From Kineosporia babensis (lineage in GTDB: Bacteria > Actinomycetota > Actinomycetes > Actinomycetales > Kineosporiaceae), in assembly GCF_021129305.1 (NCBI RefSeq), contig NZ_JAJOMB010000002.1, positions 611,348 through 675,347 of the forward strand: a stretch of 64,000 nt of DNA, written 5' to 3'. The first letter of the stretch is position 1; each line of letters opens with the position of its first letter. The notes under the pieces are model-generated. The model was given only the letters and a program-made list of their open reading frames with translations. It ran no database searches and was not told where the DNA came from. Shown here piece by piece: positions 18,545 through 27,079 of this stretch. The translations under genes and the position numbers were made by a program.

Positions 18545-19528
18545 TCAGTTCTGCTCGGAATCCCACTCCACCGAGTCGTACGCGATGTGATACGTCGGCC
18601 GTCCCTGCAACTGCGTGTAGAGCCGGCCGACGTACTCACCGAGCAGCCCCAGGCACAGCAGCTGCAGCGTGCCCACCGCCGCGACCACCACGAAGGTCGA
18701 GGTCCAGCCGGGCAGCGTGTGGTCGGTGACGAACGCCACCACGGCGATCGCCAGCAGCAGCGCGGTCACCGCGGCCCCACCCAGGCCGAAGTACGTGGCC
18801 AGGCGCAGCGGAGCGATCGAGAAACCGGTCAGGCTGTCCACAGTGAGCCGGATCATCCGCGAGAGCGGGTACTTCGTGGTGCCGGCCGCCCGCTCCTCCC
18901 GCCGGTACTCGACCTGGGCACTGGGAAAACCCAGCGCCGGCACGACCAGCCGCAGCACCCGGTTCTGGGCCGGCAGCCGGTTCACCGCGTCCACCGTGGC
19001 CCGCGACATCAGCCGGAAGTCACCCGCGTCGGCCGGCACGTGGTGCCCGACCAGCCGCCGGATCATCCGGTAGTAGGCGTTCGCGGTGAGCCGTTTGAAG
19101 GCCGAGTCGGTGGTGCGGTCGTTGCGCACGCCGTAGACCACGTCGGCCGACTGCTCGCGGGCCGCTTCCAGCATCGCCGCGATGGTCTCCGGCGGGTCCT
19201 GCAGGTCGGCGTCGATGGTGGCCACCCAGGCCCCGCGGGCCCGCATCAGCCCGGCCGACAGCGCGGCCTGGTGCCCGGCGTTGGCGCGCAGCCGGATCAC
19301 CCGCAGCTCGGCCCAGTCCCGGCGGGCCTTCTCGAGCAGCGCCGGGGTGGTGTCCCGGCTGCCGTCGTCGACCACCACGACCTCGTAGGTCTGGCCCAGA
19401 TCGTCCAGGACGGGACGCAGCCGGTCGACGAACATGCCGATCACGGCCTCTTCGTCGTACATCGGCACGACCACGCTCACCTGCGGGGGCAGGGCACGGT
19501 CGAGGTCGGTGTCGGCTGCGGGATTCAT
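18545..19528 (-). CDS. Family 2 glycosyltransferase, polyprenyl-phosphate type
   Basis: 327 aa from the ATG at 19528; an upstream GTG at 19561 is in frame but less likely. The GT2 domain (VSVVVPMYDEE, DDGSRDTTP, ATIDADLQDPPE with the DxD-like metal site) is followed by two hydrophobic helices (about 225-290), as in GtrB/DPM1-like enzymes that load a sugar from UDP or GDP onto polyprenyl phosphate at the membrane. The IYGVRNDRTTDS segment also fits this group. Acceptor and sugar not determinable. Confidence 0.9.
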   Translation of the reverse strand: MNPAADTDLDRALPPQVSVVVPMYDEEAVIGMFVDRLRPVLDDLGQTYEVVVVDDGSRDTTPALLEKARRDWAELRVIRLRANAGHQAALSAGLMRARGAWVATIDADLQDPPETIAAMLEAAREQSADVVYGVRNDRTTDSAFKRLTANAYYRMIRRLVGHHVPADAGDFRLMSRATVDAVNRLPAQNRVLRLVVPALGFPSAQVEYRREERAAGTTKYPLSRMIRLTVDSLTGFSIAPLRLATYFGLGGAAVTALLLAIAVVAFVTDHTLPGWTSTFVVVAAVGTLQLLCLGLLGEYVGRLYTQLQGRPTYHIAYDSVEWDSEQN

Positions 19529-19671
19529 CACCGCCAGCGTAGTGGCCCGCGTAGGTGACACCGTCCGCTGTGCCGGGCGGGGCGCCCGCGCAGCCTGCTA
19601 CCGGGCATGGCAGACTCGGTTCGCCCGGGACGATCACCCGGCGCGCCCGTTCGATGAGAGGTTTCTCGACG

Positions 19672-19845
19672 ATGATCGTCTCTTCTGCTCTGTTCGCAGC
19701 TGCTACCGAGCACGCCGAGGCACACCACGAGCTGCCGATGCCGTACTGGGCGTACCCGGCGATCGCGGCCGTCGTGTTCTTCGTGCTGTTCCTGCTGACG
19801 TACGCCTTCCGCAACGTCTCGAACAAGCAGCAGAGCCAGCACTGA
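19672..19845 (+). CDS. Small single-span membrane protein upstream of nadD
   Basis: 57 aa. A short N-terminal hydrophobic stretch and a His/Glu-rich segment (TEHAEAHHELPMP) are followed by one strong transmembrane helix (AIAAVVFFVLFLLTYAF) and a polar tail. Start ATG 19672 is preceded by GAGAGG at 10 nt. The stop is directly followed by the nadD GTG (no gap), so both are co-translated. Similar tiny proteins accompany nadD in actinobacteria; role unknown. Confidence 0.75.
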   Translation: MIVSSALFAAATEHAEAHHELPMPYWAYPAIAAVVFFVLFLLTYAFRNVSNKQQSQH

Positions 19846-20499
19846 GTGAGCGGTTTACCCACCGGTGACACCGCCGGGACGGGCCCCGAGCAGGAGCCCC
19901 GGCCCCGGCGGCGCATCGGTGTGATGGGTGGCACCTTCGACCCGGTGCACCACGGCCACCTGGTGGCCGCCTCCGAGGTGGGCAGCCGCTTCGGCCTGGA
20001 CGAGGTGGTGTTCGTGCCCACCGGCGAGCCCTGGCAGAAGGTCGACGACCGGCGGGTCAGCCCGGCCGAGCACCGGTACCTGATGACAGTGATCGCCACC
20101 GCCGCCAACCCGCGCTTCACGGTCAGCCGGGTGGACATCGACCGCGGCGGGCCCACCTACACCAAGGACACGCTGCGCGACCTGGCCGCGCTGTACCCGG
20201 ACGCCGACCTGTACTTCATCACCGGCGCCGATGCGCTCACCGCGATCCTGTCCTGGAAGAACCCGGACGAGCTGTTCCAGCTGGCCTACTTCATCGGGGT
20301 CACCCGGCCCGGGCACCGGCTGGACGGCTCCGGCCTGCCCGCCGACCGGATCAGCCTGCTGGAGGTGCCGGCCCTGGCGATCTCCAGCACCGACTGCCGC
20401 GACCGGGTCGCCGACGGTGAGCCGGTCTGGTACCTGGTGCCGGACGGCGTGGTGCAGTACATCGCCAAGCATCGCCTCTATCGTCCGGACGCGCCCTGA
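19846..20499 (+). CDS. nadD: Nicotinate-nucleotide adenylyltransferase
   Basis: Makes deamido-NAD from NaMN and ATP. 217 aa. The nucleotidyltransferase motifs [12 protein letters not shown] (HxxH-type) and ISSTDCRDR (the ISSTxIR class, with Cys in place of Ile/Lys) are present. A 25-residue disordered Gly/Pro/Arg leader precedes the fold. It is the first enzyme of the nadD-rsfS-phosphatase string. Confidence 0.96.
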   Translation: MSGLPTGDTAGTGPEQEPRPRRRIGVMGGTFDPVHHGHLVAASEVGSRFGLDEVVFVPTGEPWQKVDDRRVSPAEHRYLMTVIATAANPRFTVSRVDIDRGGPTYTKDTLRDLAALYPDADLYFITGADALTAILSWKNPDELFQLAYFIGVTRPGHRLDGSGLPADRISLLEVPALAISSTDCRDRVADGEPVWYLVPDGVVQYIAKHRLYRPDAP

Positions 20500-20520
20500 A
20501 CCCGTGAGAAGGTTGGGGAC

Positions 20521-20916
20521 GTGACCGCGTCAGACCATGCCATCGACCTCGCCATCCGTGCCGCCCGGGCGGCCTCGGAGAAGCTCGCCACCGACATCGT
20601 CGCCATCGACGTCAGTGACCACCTGGTGATCACCGACACCTTCCTGGTGGCCTCGGCGAACAACGAGCGCCAGGTGAAGTCGGTCGTCGACGGCGTGGAG
20701 GAGGAACTCCTCAAGATCGGCGCCAAGCCGATCCGCCGCGAGGGTCACCAGGAGGGCCGCTGGGTCCTGCTCGACTTCGGCGACATCGTGGTGCACGTGC
20801 AGCACGAGGAAGAGCGCGAGTACTACACGCTGGAGCGGCTCTGGAAGGACTGCCCGGTCCTCGAGTTGCCCGCCGACATCACCGCCGACAGCAACGCGGC
20901 CGGCGAGCAGGAGTGA
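20521..20916 (+). CDS. rsfS: Ribosome silencing factor
   Basis: 131 aa of the RsfS/DUF143 family. It binds L14 on the 50S subunit and blocks joining of subunits in starvation. Conserved: DIVAIDVSDHLVITDTFLVASANNERQV and the WVLLDFGDIVVHVQHEEEREYYTLERLW box. The tail is acidic. Its stop overlaps the next start by 4 nt (GTGA). Confidence 0.97.
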   Translation: MTASDHAIDLAIRAARAASEKLATDIVAIDVSDHLVITDTFLVASANNERQVKSVVDGVEEELLKIGAKPIRREGHQEGRWVLLDFGDIVVHVQHEEEREYYTLERLWKDCPVLELPADITADSNAAGEQE

Positions 20917-21527
20917 CCGCGACCCGCGTCATCCTCATCCGGCACGGTCGTACCACCTGGAACGCCTCCGCGCGCTTCCAGGGGCAGACCGACGTCCCGC
21001 TCGACGACGTGGGTGTGGGCCAGGCCCAGCGCACCGCCGATGCGCTGTACCAGGAACTGGTCGGCACCGACGTGAGGATCCTCTCGTCCGACCTGTCCCG
21101 CGCCGCGCAGACCGCCCGCGCCCTGGCCACCAAGCTGCACGTCGAGGTCGGCCTGGACGAGCGCCTGCGGGAGATCTCGGCAGGGGAGTGGGAAGGCCTG
21201 ACCCGGGACGAGATCGTCAAGGGCTGGGGCGACGACTACGACGCCTGGCGCCGCGGCGACGTCGAGCTGCGGCTCGGGGGTAACGGCGAGACCCGGAACG
21301 AGGCGGCCGAGCGCTGCGCCTCCGCGATCGTCGAGGCCGAGAAGGCGATGGACAGCGGAACGCTGGTCTGTGTCGGTCACGGCGGAGCCCTACGGGGAGC
21401 CATTTTCAGCCTCCTGGGTACGCCGGCTTGGCCCTGGCACGCGATGGAAGGCCTGCGCAACGCGCACTGGGCCGAACTGCAGTACACCGGCCAGGGCTGG
21501 CGGCTGAGCCGCTACAACGTCAACTGA
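20913..21527 (+). CDS. Histidine phosphatase family protein
   Basis: 204 aa. The phosphohistidine motif is IRHGRTTWN, the second catalytic histidine is in VGHGGALRG, and Arg and Glu (LREISAGEWEG) are at the usual places. In mycobacteria the gene in this position after nadD and rsfS is the glucosyl-3-phosphoglycerate phosphatase GpgP (methylglucose lipopolysaccharide synthesis), so GpgP is a plausible identity by synteny. A generic phosphoglycerate-mutase-like phosphatase is the safer call. Coupled to rsfS and convergent (16-nt overlap) with the TetR gene. Confidence 0.9.
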   Translation: MTATRVILIRHGRTTWNASARFQGQTDVPLDDVGVGQAQRTADALYQELVGTDVRILSSDLSRAAQTARALATKLHVEVGLDERLREISAGEWEGLTRDEIVKGWGDDYDAWRRGDVELRLGGNGETRNEAAERCASAIVEAEKAMDSGTLVCVGHGGALRGAIFSLLGTPAWPWHAMEGLRNAHWAELQYTGQGWRLSRYNVN

Positions 21528-22069
21528 GCCAGCTTCTCCATCTGCAGGATCAGTGCTTCGCGCCGGGCGGTCAGATCCAGCCCGGCGCCGAGCACCGATT
21601 CCGCCACGGCGCCCAGCGACCAGCACGCCGTCACCAGCGTGACCGCGGTCAGCAGCAGGTGCTCGGCCGCCTTCTGATCCAGGCCGGGCACCGCCACCCG
21701 GAAGCAGTGCACCTGCCCCGCGCAGATCGGCTTCCTCCGGGCCAGCGCCACCGCTTGTCCCAGTTCCAGACTCTCCCAGGCCAGAAGCCGGGGTAGCTCG
21801 GGCCGCGCCAGGCAACGGTCGAACAGCTCCGCGGTAAACGCGCCGACGTCCGGCACCTCGATGCCCTCCAGCAGCGCGGACAGCTCTCGCTCCAGTACCG
21901 CGGCAAAGAACTGCTGCTTGTCACCGAAGTAGCGGTACACGCGTTCCTTGTTCACGCCGGCGTCCCGGCCGATCGCGTCCACCCGCGCGCCCGCAAACCC
22001 GTGCTGGGCGAATTGCCGCGCCCCCGCGTCCAAAAGCTTCTTACGGGTTGCCTCCGTGTCCCAGGCCAT
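21512..22069 (-). CDS. TetR-family transcriptional regulator
   Basis: 185 aa. The N-terminal HTH (residues about 8-55: AGARQFAQHGFAGARVDAIGR and GVNKERVYRYFGDK) is typical TetR; the rest is a helical ligand-binding domain. Transcribed away from the Rossmann-protein gene; the 90-bp gap contains two similar dyads suitable as operators, so it probably represses itself and the neighbour. Confidence 0.92.
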   Translation of the reverse strand: MAWDTEATRKKLLDAGARQFAQHGFAGARVDAIGRDAGVNKERVYRYFGDKQQFFAAVLERELSALLEGIEVPDVGAFTAELFDRCLARPELPRLLAWESLELGQAVALARRKPICAGQVHCFRVAVPGLDQKAAEHLLLTAVTLVTACWSLGAVAESVLGAGLDLTARREALILQMEKLAQLTL

Positions 22070-22087
22070 GCCGAGGACGGTACAACT

Positions 22088-22103
22088 CCAACCGGCTGGT
22101 TGC
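22088..22103. promoter_or_regulatory. Candidate TetR operator 1
   Basis: CCAACCGGCTGGTTGC, with dyad CAACC/GGTTG, lies just upstream of the TetR start. It shares CCAACCG and a following G-x-TTG pattern with the second site 48 bp away. Confidence 0.45.
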
Positions 22104-22135
22104 AGAATCGGCGGCCGCCTGTCTATGGTCAGAAT

Positions 22136-22151
22136 CCAACCGAACGTTTGG
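22136..22151. promoter_or_regulatory. Candidate TetR operator 2
   Basis: CCAACCGAACGTTTGG, 12 of 16 bases symmetric, ends 8 bp before the GTG of the Rossmann-protein gene and would block its translation or transcription start. Confidence 0.45.
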
Positions 22152-22159
22152 AGAATCTC

Positions 22160-23116
22160 GTGAAGGCGTTGGTACTGGGTGCGCGGGGTGCGGTCGGCCG
22201 CGTGGTTGCCGCGGAACTGCTGGCGGCAGGGGATGAGGTGATTCCCGCGGGTCGCACAGCGGTTCCGGGCGGGGTGCGGGTAGAGCTTCCAACTGAGGAC
22301 GGTTGGCGCGCCTTGAAGCGCGAATCGGCCAGTGTGGACGTGGTGGTGAACGCATCGGGGATTGAGGACGCCCGGATCGCCACCTACGTGGGTACGACAC
22401 CCCTGGTCGAGATTTCCGCTACCGCCGCCTACCTGGCGCAGTTACGCGACGCCAACGTGGTCCTGGGCGCGGGGTTGGCGCCAGGTCTGAGCACTGTGCT
22501 CGCCCGGGCGCTGGCTTCCGAGCCGGGCGACGAAATCGATCTCCTGGTGATGCTGGGCTCGGGGGAGGTGCACGGCCCTGCCGCGGTGGCCTGGACCGCT
22601 GACCTGATCGGTGCCGAGGTCTACCAGCCGGCCGAAGGGGGTGTGGTGCGCAACCTGACCACCAGCCAAATGGTCGTTGGCCCCGACCGGCGGCGCCGCC
22701 GCTACCTCCGCGCCGACTTCCCCGACAACCTGCTCCTCGCCGACCTGCGGGTGCGCAGCTACCTAACGCTCAGTTCCGGTCTCGCCACCGCAACCCTGGC
22801 CGCGGTCGCCCATGTGCCCTCCCTGAAGGGCCTGATCGCCCGTGCACCTCACCTCGGCTCCAGCGACTGGCATGTCATTGCTGTGAATCGGCGCACAGGC
22901 GAACGCCTCGCCACCTCCGGTGCGGGCCAGTCCGAGACCACCGGCCTGCTCACCGCCCTGGCCGCCCAGCGGGTCGCGGGTACTCGGCCCGGCATCGTGA
23001 CCATGGACGAAATCGTTGCTCTCCCGGACCTTCTGGGTGTTACGACGCCGGACGGGAGGCCGGCGGTCGCGCTGGCCGAGCCCGCCGCGGACGCTCCGAA
23101 GGTTCTCGATTTGTAG
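22160..23116 (+). CDS. Saccharopine-dehydrogenase-like NAD(P)-binding protein
   Basis: 318 aa from the GTG at 22160, which follows GGAGAA; the longer upstream frame is a shadow. N-terminal Rossmann strand VLGARGAVGRVVAAEL with the GxxGxxG fingerprint; then a saccharopine-dehydrogenase/homospermidine-like architecture. The body (LGAGLAPGLSTVLARAL) resembles the sec. structure of this superfamily but has no signature I can tie to a reaction. Controlled in all likelihood by the divergent TetR gene. Confidence 0.75.
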   Translation: MKALVLGARGAVGRVVAAELLAAGDEVIPAGRTAVPGGVRVELPTEDGWRALKRESASVDVVVNASGIEDARIATYVGTTPLVEISATAAYLAQLRDANVVLGAGLAPGLSTVLARALASEPGDEIDLLVMLGSGEVHGPAAVAWTADLIGAEVYQPAEGGVVRNLTTSQMVVGPDRRRRRYLRADFPDNLLLADLRVRSYLTLSSGLATATLAAVAHVPSLKGLIARAPHLGSSDWHVIAVNRRTGERLATSGAGQSETTGLLTALAAQRVAGTRPGIVTMDEIVALPDLLGVTTPDGRPAVALAEPAADAPKVLDL

Positions 23117-23189
23117 TTTCCCCCTTGTCCTGCGGTAAAGTTCCATGACGCCGAACGAGAGGCCGCGAAAGCGGAGCTCATCGCGTGGC

Positions 23190-23264
<75 letters not shown>

Positions 23265-23273
23265 GGAAATCAA

Positions 23274-23312
23274 CAGAGGGACCGTCGAGAGACGGTCCCT
23301 CTGTTTCGTTTG
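23274..23312 (+). terminator. Terminator of tRNA-Ala copy 1
   Basis: Arms 23274-23286 and 23291-23303 (CAGAGGGACCGTC / GACGGTCCCTCTG) form a 13-bp perfect stem with a GAGA loop followed by TTTCGTTT. The core GGGACCGTC/GACGGTCCC also occurs after the second tRNA copy. Confidence 0.9.
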
Positions 23313-23349
23313 CGGGATTCGGCCGCTCCGGATGCCGTTGGCCCGGGCC

Positions 23350-23844
23350 CTACTGCTCGCCCAGGTCCCGGTCGCTGACGTAGACACCGCGCTCGCTCAG
23401 CCAGTCCGGCGTGGTGGTGCGGATCTGGTGATCGGTCATGCCGGGCCGGGGCACCGTCCACGGGTCCTCCATGTAGAGGCTCCGGGTCCAGGTCGGCGTC
23501 ATCTTGCGGGCGTCCTCGAACTCGTTGCCGATCAGCGTCCCGAGCAGCACGTGCCAGCCCTTGTAGGAGCCCTGCGGGCCGTGCGGGCCGCCGGCGATGT
23601 CCTTGGTGCCGCGGCGCGGCGGTGCGGCGTCGAGACGACGAGGGGTGCGGGCCCCGGGGTCCCGGTTCCACTCCGTGATGGCCGGACCGATCACCTCTGC
23701 CGACTCCTCCATCTGGAGCGCGAGACGGGTGTGGTCACGGCACTGCAGCACCAGCTTGAAGGCCCAGTTCTCGTCGGGCGCGTCGTCGTCCAGGGCAGCG
23801 ATCATGGCGTTCCAGGTCGGGCCTGGGGTGGCAAAGATGGTCAC
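23350..23844 (-). CDS. Solo accessory-domain protein related to the antitoxin C-terminus at 30360-30950
   Basis: 164 aa, no recognised family. From residue about 26 it matches the C-terminal domain of the HTH protein at 30360-30950 in order: WAFKLVLQCRDH (WAFKLALQARDH there), PTWTRSLY...DPW (PAWTQRAA...DSP), then TPDWLSERGVYVSDRDL (TPSWLAQRRIYVSARDL). The HTH part is missing. It is transcribed toward the tRNA-Ala gene and sits beyond its terminator. It could be an orphan antitoxin or an immunity-like relic. Start GTG/ATG at 23844 gives a sensible length. Confidence 0.6.
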   Translation of the reverse strand: MTIFATPGPTWNAMIAALDDDAPDENWAFKLVLQCRDHTRLALQMEESAEVIGPAITEWNRDPGARTPRRLDAAPPRRGTKDIAGGPHGPQGSYKGWHVLLGTLIGNEFEDARKMTPTWTRSLYMEDPWTVPRPGMTDHQIRTTTPDWLSERGVYVSDRDLGEQ

Positions 23845-24003
23845 ACCTCGAATGGTGCGGGGCGATCCGGGTACCGGATAGGGCCATCCTGCGTAACCGG
23901 CGTGACTGATTGGTGATGAAGGCTCTCTCCGGGTGAACTTTTCGGCCGGTGGCCGGCGACCAACGGTGACGTTCGTCGCGCTCGGCAGATGCCCGCAAAA
24001 CGC

Positions 24004-24034
24004 CTGTGGAGGCCGTCGCCGACGGCCTCCACAG
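24004..24034 (-). terminator. Terminator of the GGDEF-EAL gene
   Basis: A 15-bp perfect inverted repeat (24004-24018 with 24020-24034), 12 nt past the stop of the minus-strand gene and followed on that strand by GCGTTTTG. The other 170 bp of this gap hold no gene I can support. Confidence 0.8.
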
Positions 24035-24045
24035 ATGAGTTCTGA

Positions 24046-26751
24046 TCAGGGGTGCAGCAGCTCGGGAGAGGGCTGCGGGAGCGAGGGGGCAATCAGGTGT
24101 GAGAGGTCCTGGGCCGGCACGGGGCGGCCGAAGTGGTAACCCTGAGCCATCTGGCAGCCCAGCCGGCGTAACGCCTCGATCTGGTCGGCCTCCTCGATCC
24201 CCTCGGCGATCGTCTCCAGGCGCAGCGTGTGGCCCAGCTGCACGATGCTCTCGACCAGGTTGTCCTCGTCCTCGGTGCCGGACAGCCGTTCCACGAACGA
24301 GCGGTCGATCTTCAGGATGTCGACCGGGAAGCGGTGCAGGTAGCTCAGCGAGGAGTAGCCGGTGCCGAAGTCGTCGATCGCGATCCGCACTCCCATCGCC
24401 TTCAGCGCCTGCAGGGTGTCCAGGGTGGCCTCGGCGTCGTGGACCAGCACGCTCTCGGTCATTTCGAGGACCAGGCGCTCGGCCGGGAAACCACTCTCCA
24501 GCAGCACCTCACGGACCTCGTCGACGAAGTCGCGGCGCTGCAGCTGCTTGGCCGAGACGTTCACCGCCACGGTCAGCGCCGTCTGCGGTGACAGCTGGGC
24601 CCATTCCTGGCCTTGGGCGCAGGCCCGGCGCAGCACCTGCCGGCCCAGCTCGTGGATCATTCCGGTCTGCTCGGCGATCGGGATGAACAGGTCGGGCCGG
24701 ACCATCCCGCGCTCCGGGTGCGGCCAGCGCACCAGCGCCTCCACCCCGACCATCGCGCCGGACTCCAGCACGATCGTCGGCTGGTAGTGCACCTCGAGCT
24801 CCTGGTCGACCAGGGCCCGGCGCAGATCGCTCTCCAGTGCAACCCGTTCCAGCAGGTCGTGGTGCAGGCTCGGGTCGTACCGGGCGGGCCGGCCGTCACG
24901 CCGTTCCTTGGCCTGGTACATCGCCAGGTCGGCATTGCGGATCAGCTGGTCCACCGCGATCGAGCCCACCTCGGCGCCGGCGATGCCGATGCTGGTGCCG
25001 ACGAACAGCTCCTGGTCGTTCACCACGATCGCCGGTTCCAGGGCCTGGTGCAGCCGCATCGCCAGGTCGACGAACTCGGTCTCGGCCTGCGCCCCCTCGA
25101 CCAGGACGGCGAACTCGTCCCCGCCCAGCCGGGCGATCGTGTCACCGGGGCGCAGGCAGGCGGTCAGCCGGGCGGCGACCTCGACCAGCAGGGCGTCGCC
25201 GGCGGCGTGCCCGAGCGTGTCGTTCACCGACTTGAAGCCGTTCAGGTCCAGGAACAGCACCCCGATGATCTCGGGCTGCTCGGTACCGGCCCGGCGGTGC
25301 AGCGCGTGCTGCACCCGGTCGTTGAACAGCGCCCGGTTGGCCAGGCCGGTCAGGGTGTCGTGGAAGGCCTGGTGCACCAGGTCGTCCTCGAGCCGGCGGC
25401 GCTCGGTGATGTCCCGGGCGTTCAGCACGTAGGCGTTCACCGCTGGGTCGTCGAGCATGTTGGTCACGACCTCCTCCATGACCAGTTCCGTCCCGCCGGG
25501 CAGGATCACGTTCAGCTCCACCCGTTCCCGGCTCAGCGGTACGGCCGAGACCCGGGCCATGGCGTCGTTCATGATCTGGTTCGACTTCTCGTCCAGCAGC
25601 GCGCTGACGTGCAGGCCGACGATGGCGTCGGCCTCGGCGCCGAGGACCCGGCCGACCGAGTTGCTGACGTAGCTCAGCACTCCGTCGCGGTCCACCAGGC
25701 CGATCACGTCGGAGCTGTTCTCCACCAGAGCCTGGAACCGCTTGTGGCCGGCCTCGACCCGTTGCTCCAGAGCCTGGGTCAGGGAACGGTTCTCGCGGCG
25801 GGCCAGGGTCTGGTGGGCGAGCATCATCAGGATCAGGACGGCGCTGAGCCAGCGGCTGATGTCGTCGCGGAAACCGGTGAGCTCGGGCATTGCCGCCGCG
25901 GCGAGGGTGGCCGCAATGATGAACGAGTTCGGGACCGCCTCGCCGAACCGGCGCCGGTGAGAGAGCGGTTGCGAGCGGGGACGGGCCGGCAGCAGCGCTC
26001 CGGCCAGCAGGCAACTGATGCCGAGCAGCCAGAAGGCGTCCAGCGGGTTGCCGATCCGGTAGGTCCCGGCCAGCGTGGCGTAGGCCAGCCAGGTGTCCGC
26101 CACCGAGGTCAGGACCACGAGGCTGACCAGGCTCCACCACGGCACCGCAGGCTGAACCCCGTTCCGGTGCAGATCGGCGGCCAGGTAGACGGTCAGCGAG
26201 ATGGTGATGATCAAGGTGGCGAACAGACCGGTCACGGACAGCGCCCCGACCGCCGCCGGGTTCTCACGCAGGGCCGGGCCGAGCACGGTGACCCAGACCG
26301 CGATCAGGATCGCCCAGCCGATCATCGTCCCGTCGAGCAGCGTTCTCACCCGGGCGGTTCCGCGCTGATGCGGGGTCAGCAGCCGGACCACCCCGACCAG
26401 GAACAGCGGGCAGGCCAGCGCGAGCGCCAGCCAGCGCAGACCTTCCAGGACGGGTCCGGGGCCGGTGAGGGTGATCGCCAAAGTGGCGCTCTGGCTGAGC
26501 CCGAACAGGCCCAGGGCCGCGGCGAGGATGAGCCAGATGCTCCGCGCCGGAGTCTGCCGGGCCGTGAGCAGGCCGCGTCGGGCACCCGCGGCCGCGGTCA
26601 GCAGCGCACAGGCGGCGACCGATCCGGCTGACAGCCGGGCCAGCGAGGTCGGTGACCCGAGCTGCAGCACGAGCACGAGGGAAACCAGCAGTGAGGTGCC
26701 CACCGCCAGCGCAGCCAGGATTCGGCCAGCAGCGGGCCCGTTCGCATTCAC
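24046..26751 (-). CDS. Membrane PAS-GGDEF-EAL cyclic di-GMP protein
   Basis: 901 aa. The N-terminal third has about nine hydrophobic segments (membrane sensor); then a PAS domain (FQALVENSSDVIGLVDRDGVLSYVS), a GGDEF domain with intact RLGGDEF and DLNGFKSVNDTLGH, and an EAL domain with VEALVRW and DDFGTGYSSLSYL, including the catalytic Glu and metal Asp pair. Both synthesis and hydrolysis of cyclic di-GMP are therefore possible. The start is a GTG after GAAGAG. It is the second c-di-GMP gene of the window. Confidence 0.95.
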   Translation of the reverse strand: MNANGPAAGRILAALAVGTSLLVSLVLVLQLGSPTSLARLSAGSVAACALLTAAAGARRGLLTARQTPARSIWLILAAALGLFGLSQSATLAITLTGPGPVLEGLRWLALALACPLFLVGVVRLLTPHQRGTARVRTLLDGTMIGWAILIAVWVTVLGPALRENPAAVGALSVTGLFATLIITISLTVYLAADLHRNGVQPAVPWWSLVSLVVLTSVADTWLAYATLAGTYRIGNPLDAFWLLGISCLLAGALLPARPRSQPLSHRRRFGEAVPNSFIIAATLAAAAMPELTGFRDDISRWLSAVLILMMLAHQTLARRENRSLTQALEQRVEAGHKRFQALVENSSDVIGLVDRDGVLSYVSNSVGRVLGAEADAIVGLHVSALLDEKSNQIMNDAMARVSAVPLSRERVELNVILPGGTELVMEEVVTNMLDDPAVNAYVLNARDITERRRLEDDLVHQAFHDTLTGLANRALFNDRVQHALHRRAGTEQPEIIGVLFLDLNGFKSVNDTLGHAAGDALLVEVAARLTACLRPGDTIARLGGDEFAVLVEGAQAETEFVDLAMRLHQALEPAIVVNDQELFVGTSIGIAGAEVGSIAVDQLIRNADLAMYQAKERRDGRPARYDPSLHHDLLERVALESDLRRALVDQELEVHYQPTIVLESGAMVGVEALVRWPHPERGMVRPDLFIPIAEQTGMIHELGRQVLRRACAQGQEWAQLSPQTALTVAVNVSAKQLQRRDFVDEVREVLLESGFPAERLVLEMTESVLVHDAEATLDTLQALKAMGVRIAIDDFGTGYSSLSYLHRFPVDILKIDRSFVERLSGTEDEDNLVESIVQLGHTLRLETIAEGIEEADQIEALRRLGCQMAQGYHFGRPVPAQDLSHLIAPSLPQPSPELLHP

Positions 26752-26914
26752 ACTCTTCGTAGTCGGCGGATCAAGAACGACGATAATGGCCCAGCAGAGT
26801 TACTCTCCGTACCCGCCCTCACTCGAACGCCGATCCCTGTCCGGCGCAATCTTGACCATCTCTATGGAGTTAATCAGAATTGTGGCCACTGCCCGCGATG
26901 CATGGAGGTCCACC

Positions 26915-27079
26915 ATGTCCGGCACCGGTCCCACCCCCGCCCCCGATTCCGATCCCGAGCAGAGCACCAGTACCGAAGAACGCTGGGCGGTGAACGAGGA
27001 CTGGCTGGCCACCGCGGTCGGCCTGATCCTGCTCGCCCTGATCCTGGCCGGAGTCATCACGAACGGACTGGTGCCCTGA
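26915..27079 (+). CDS. Small single-span membrane protein, partner of the YeiH-type transporter
   Basis: 54 aa: a Pro/Ser/Glu-rich N-terminus followed by one transmembrane helix (LATAVGLILLALILAGVI) and a short tail. ATG 26915 has GGAGG at 7 nt. The stop overlaps the transporter start (ATGA). Possibly an accessory subunit; not recognised further. Confidence 0.75.
   Translation: MSGTGPTPAPDSDPEQSTSTEERWAVNEDWLATAVGLILLALILAGVITNGLVP

Noticed and set aside
24613..26631. 672-codon plus-strand frame opposite the GGDEF-EAL gene
   Set aside because: Shadow with low-complexity Gln/His/Arg; the minus strand carries full GGDEF and EAL motifs.
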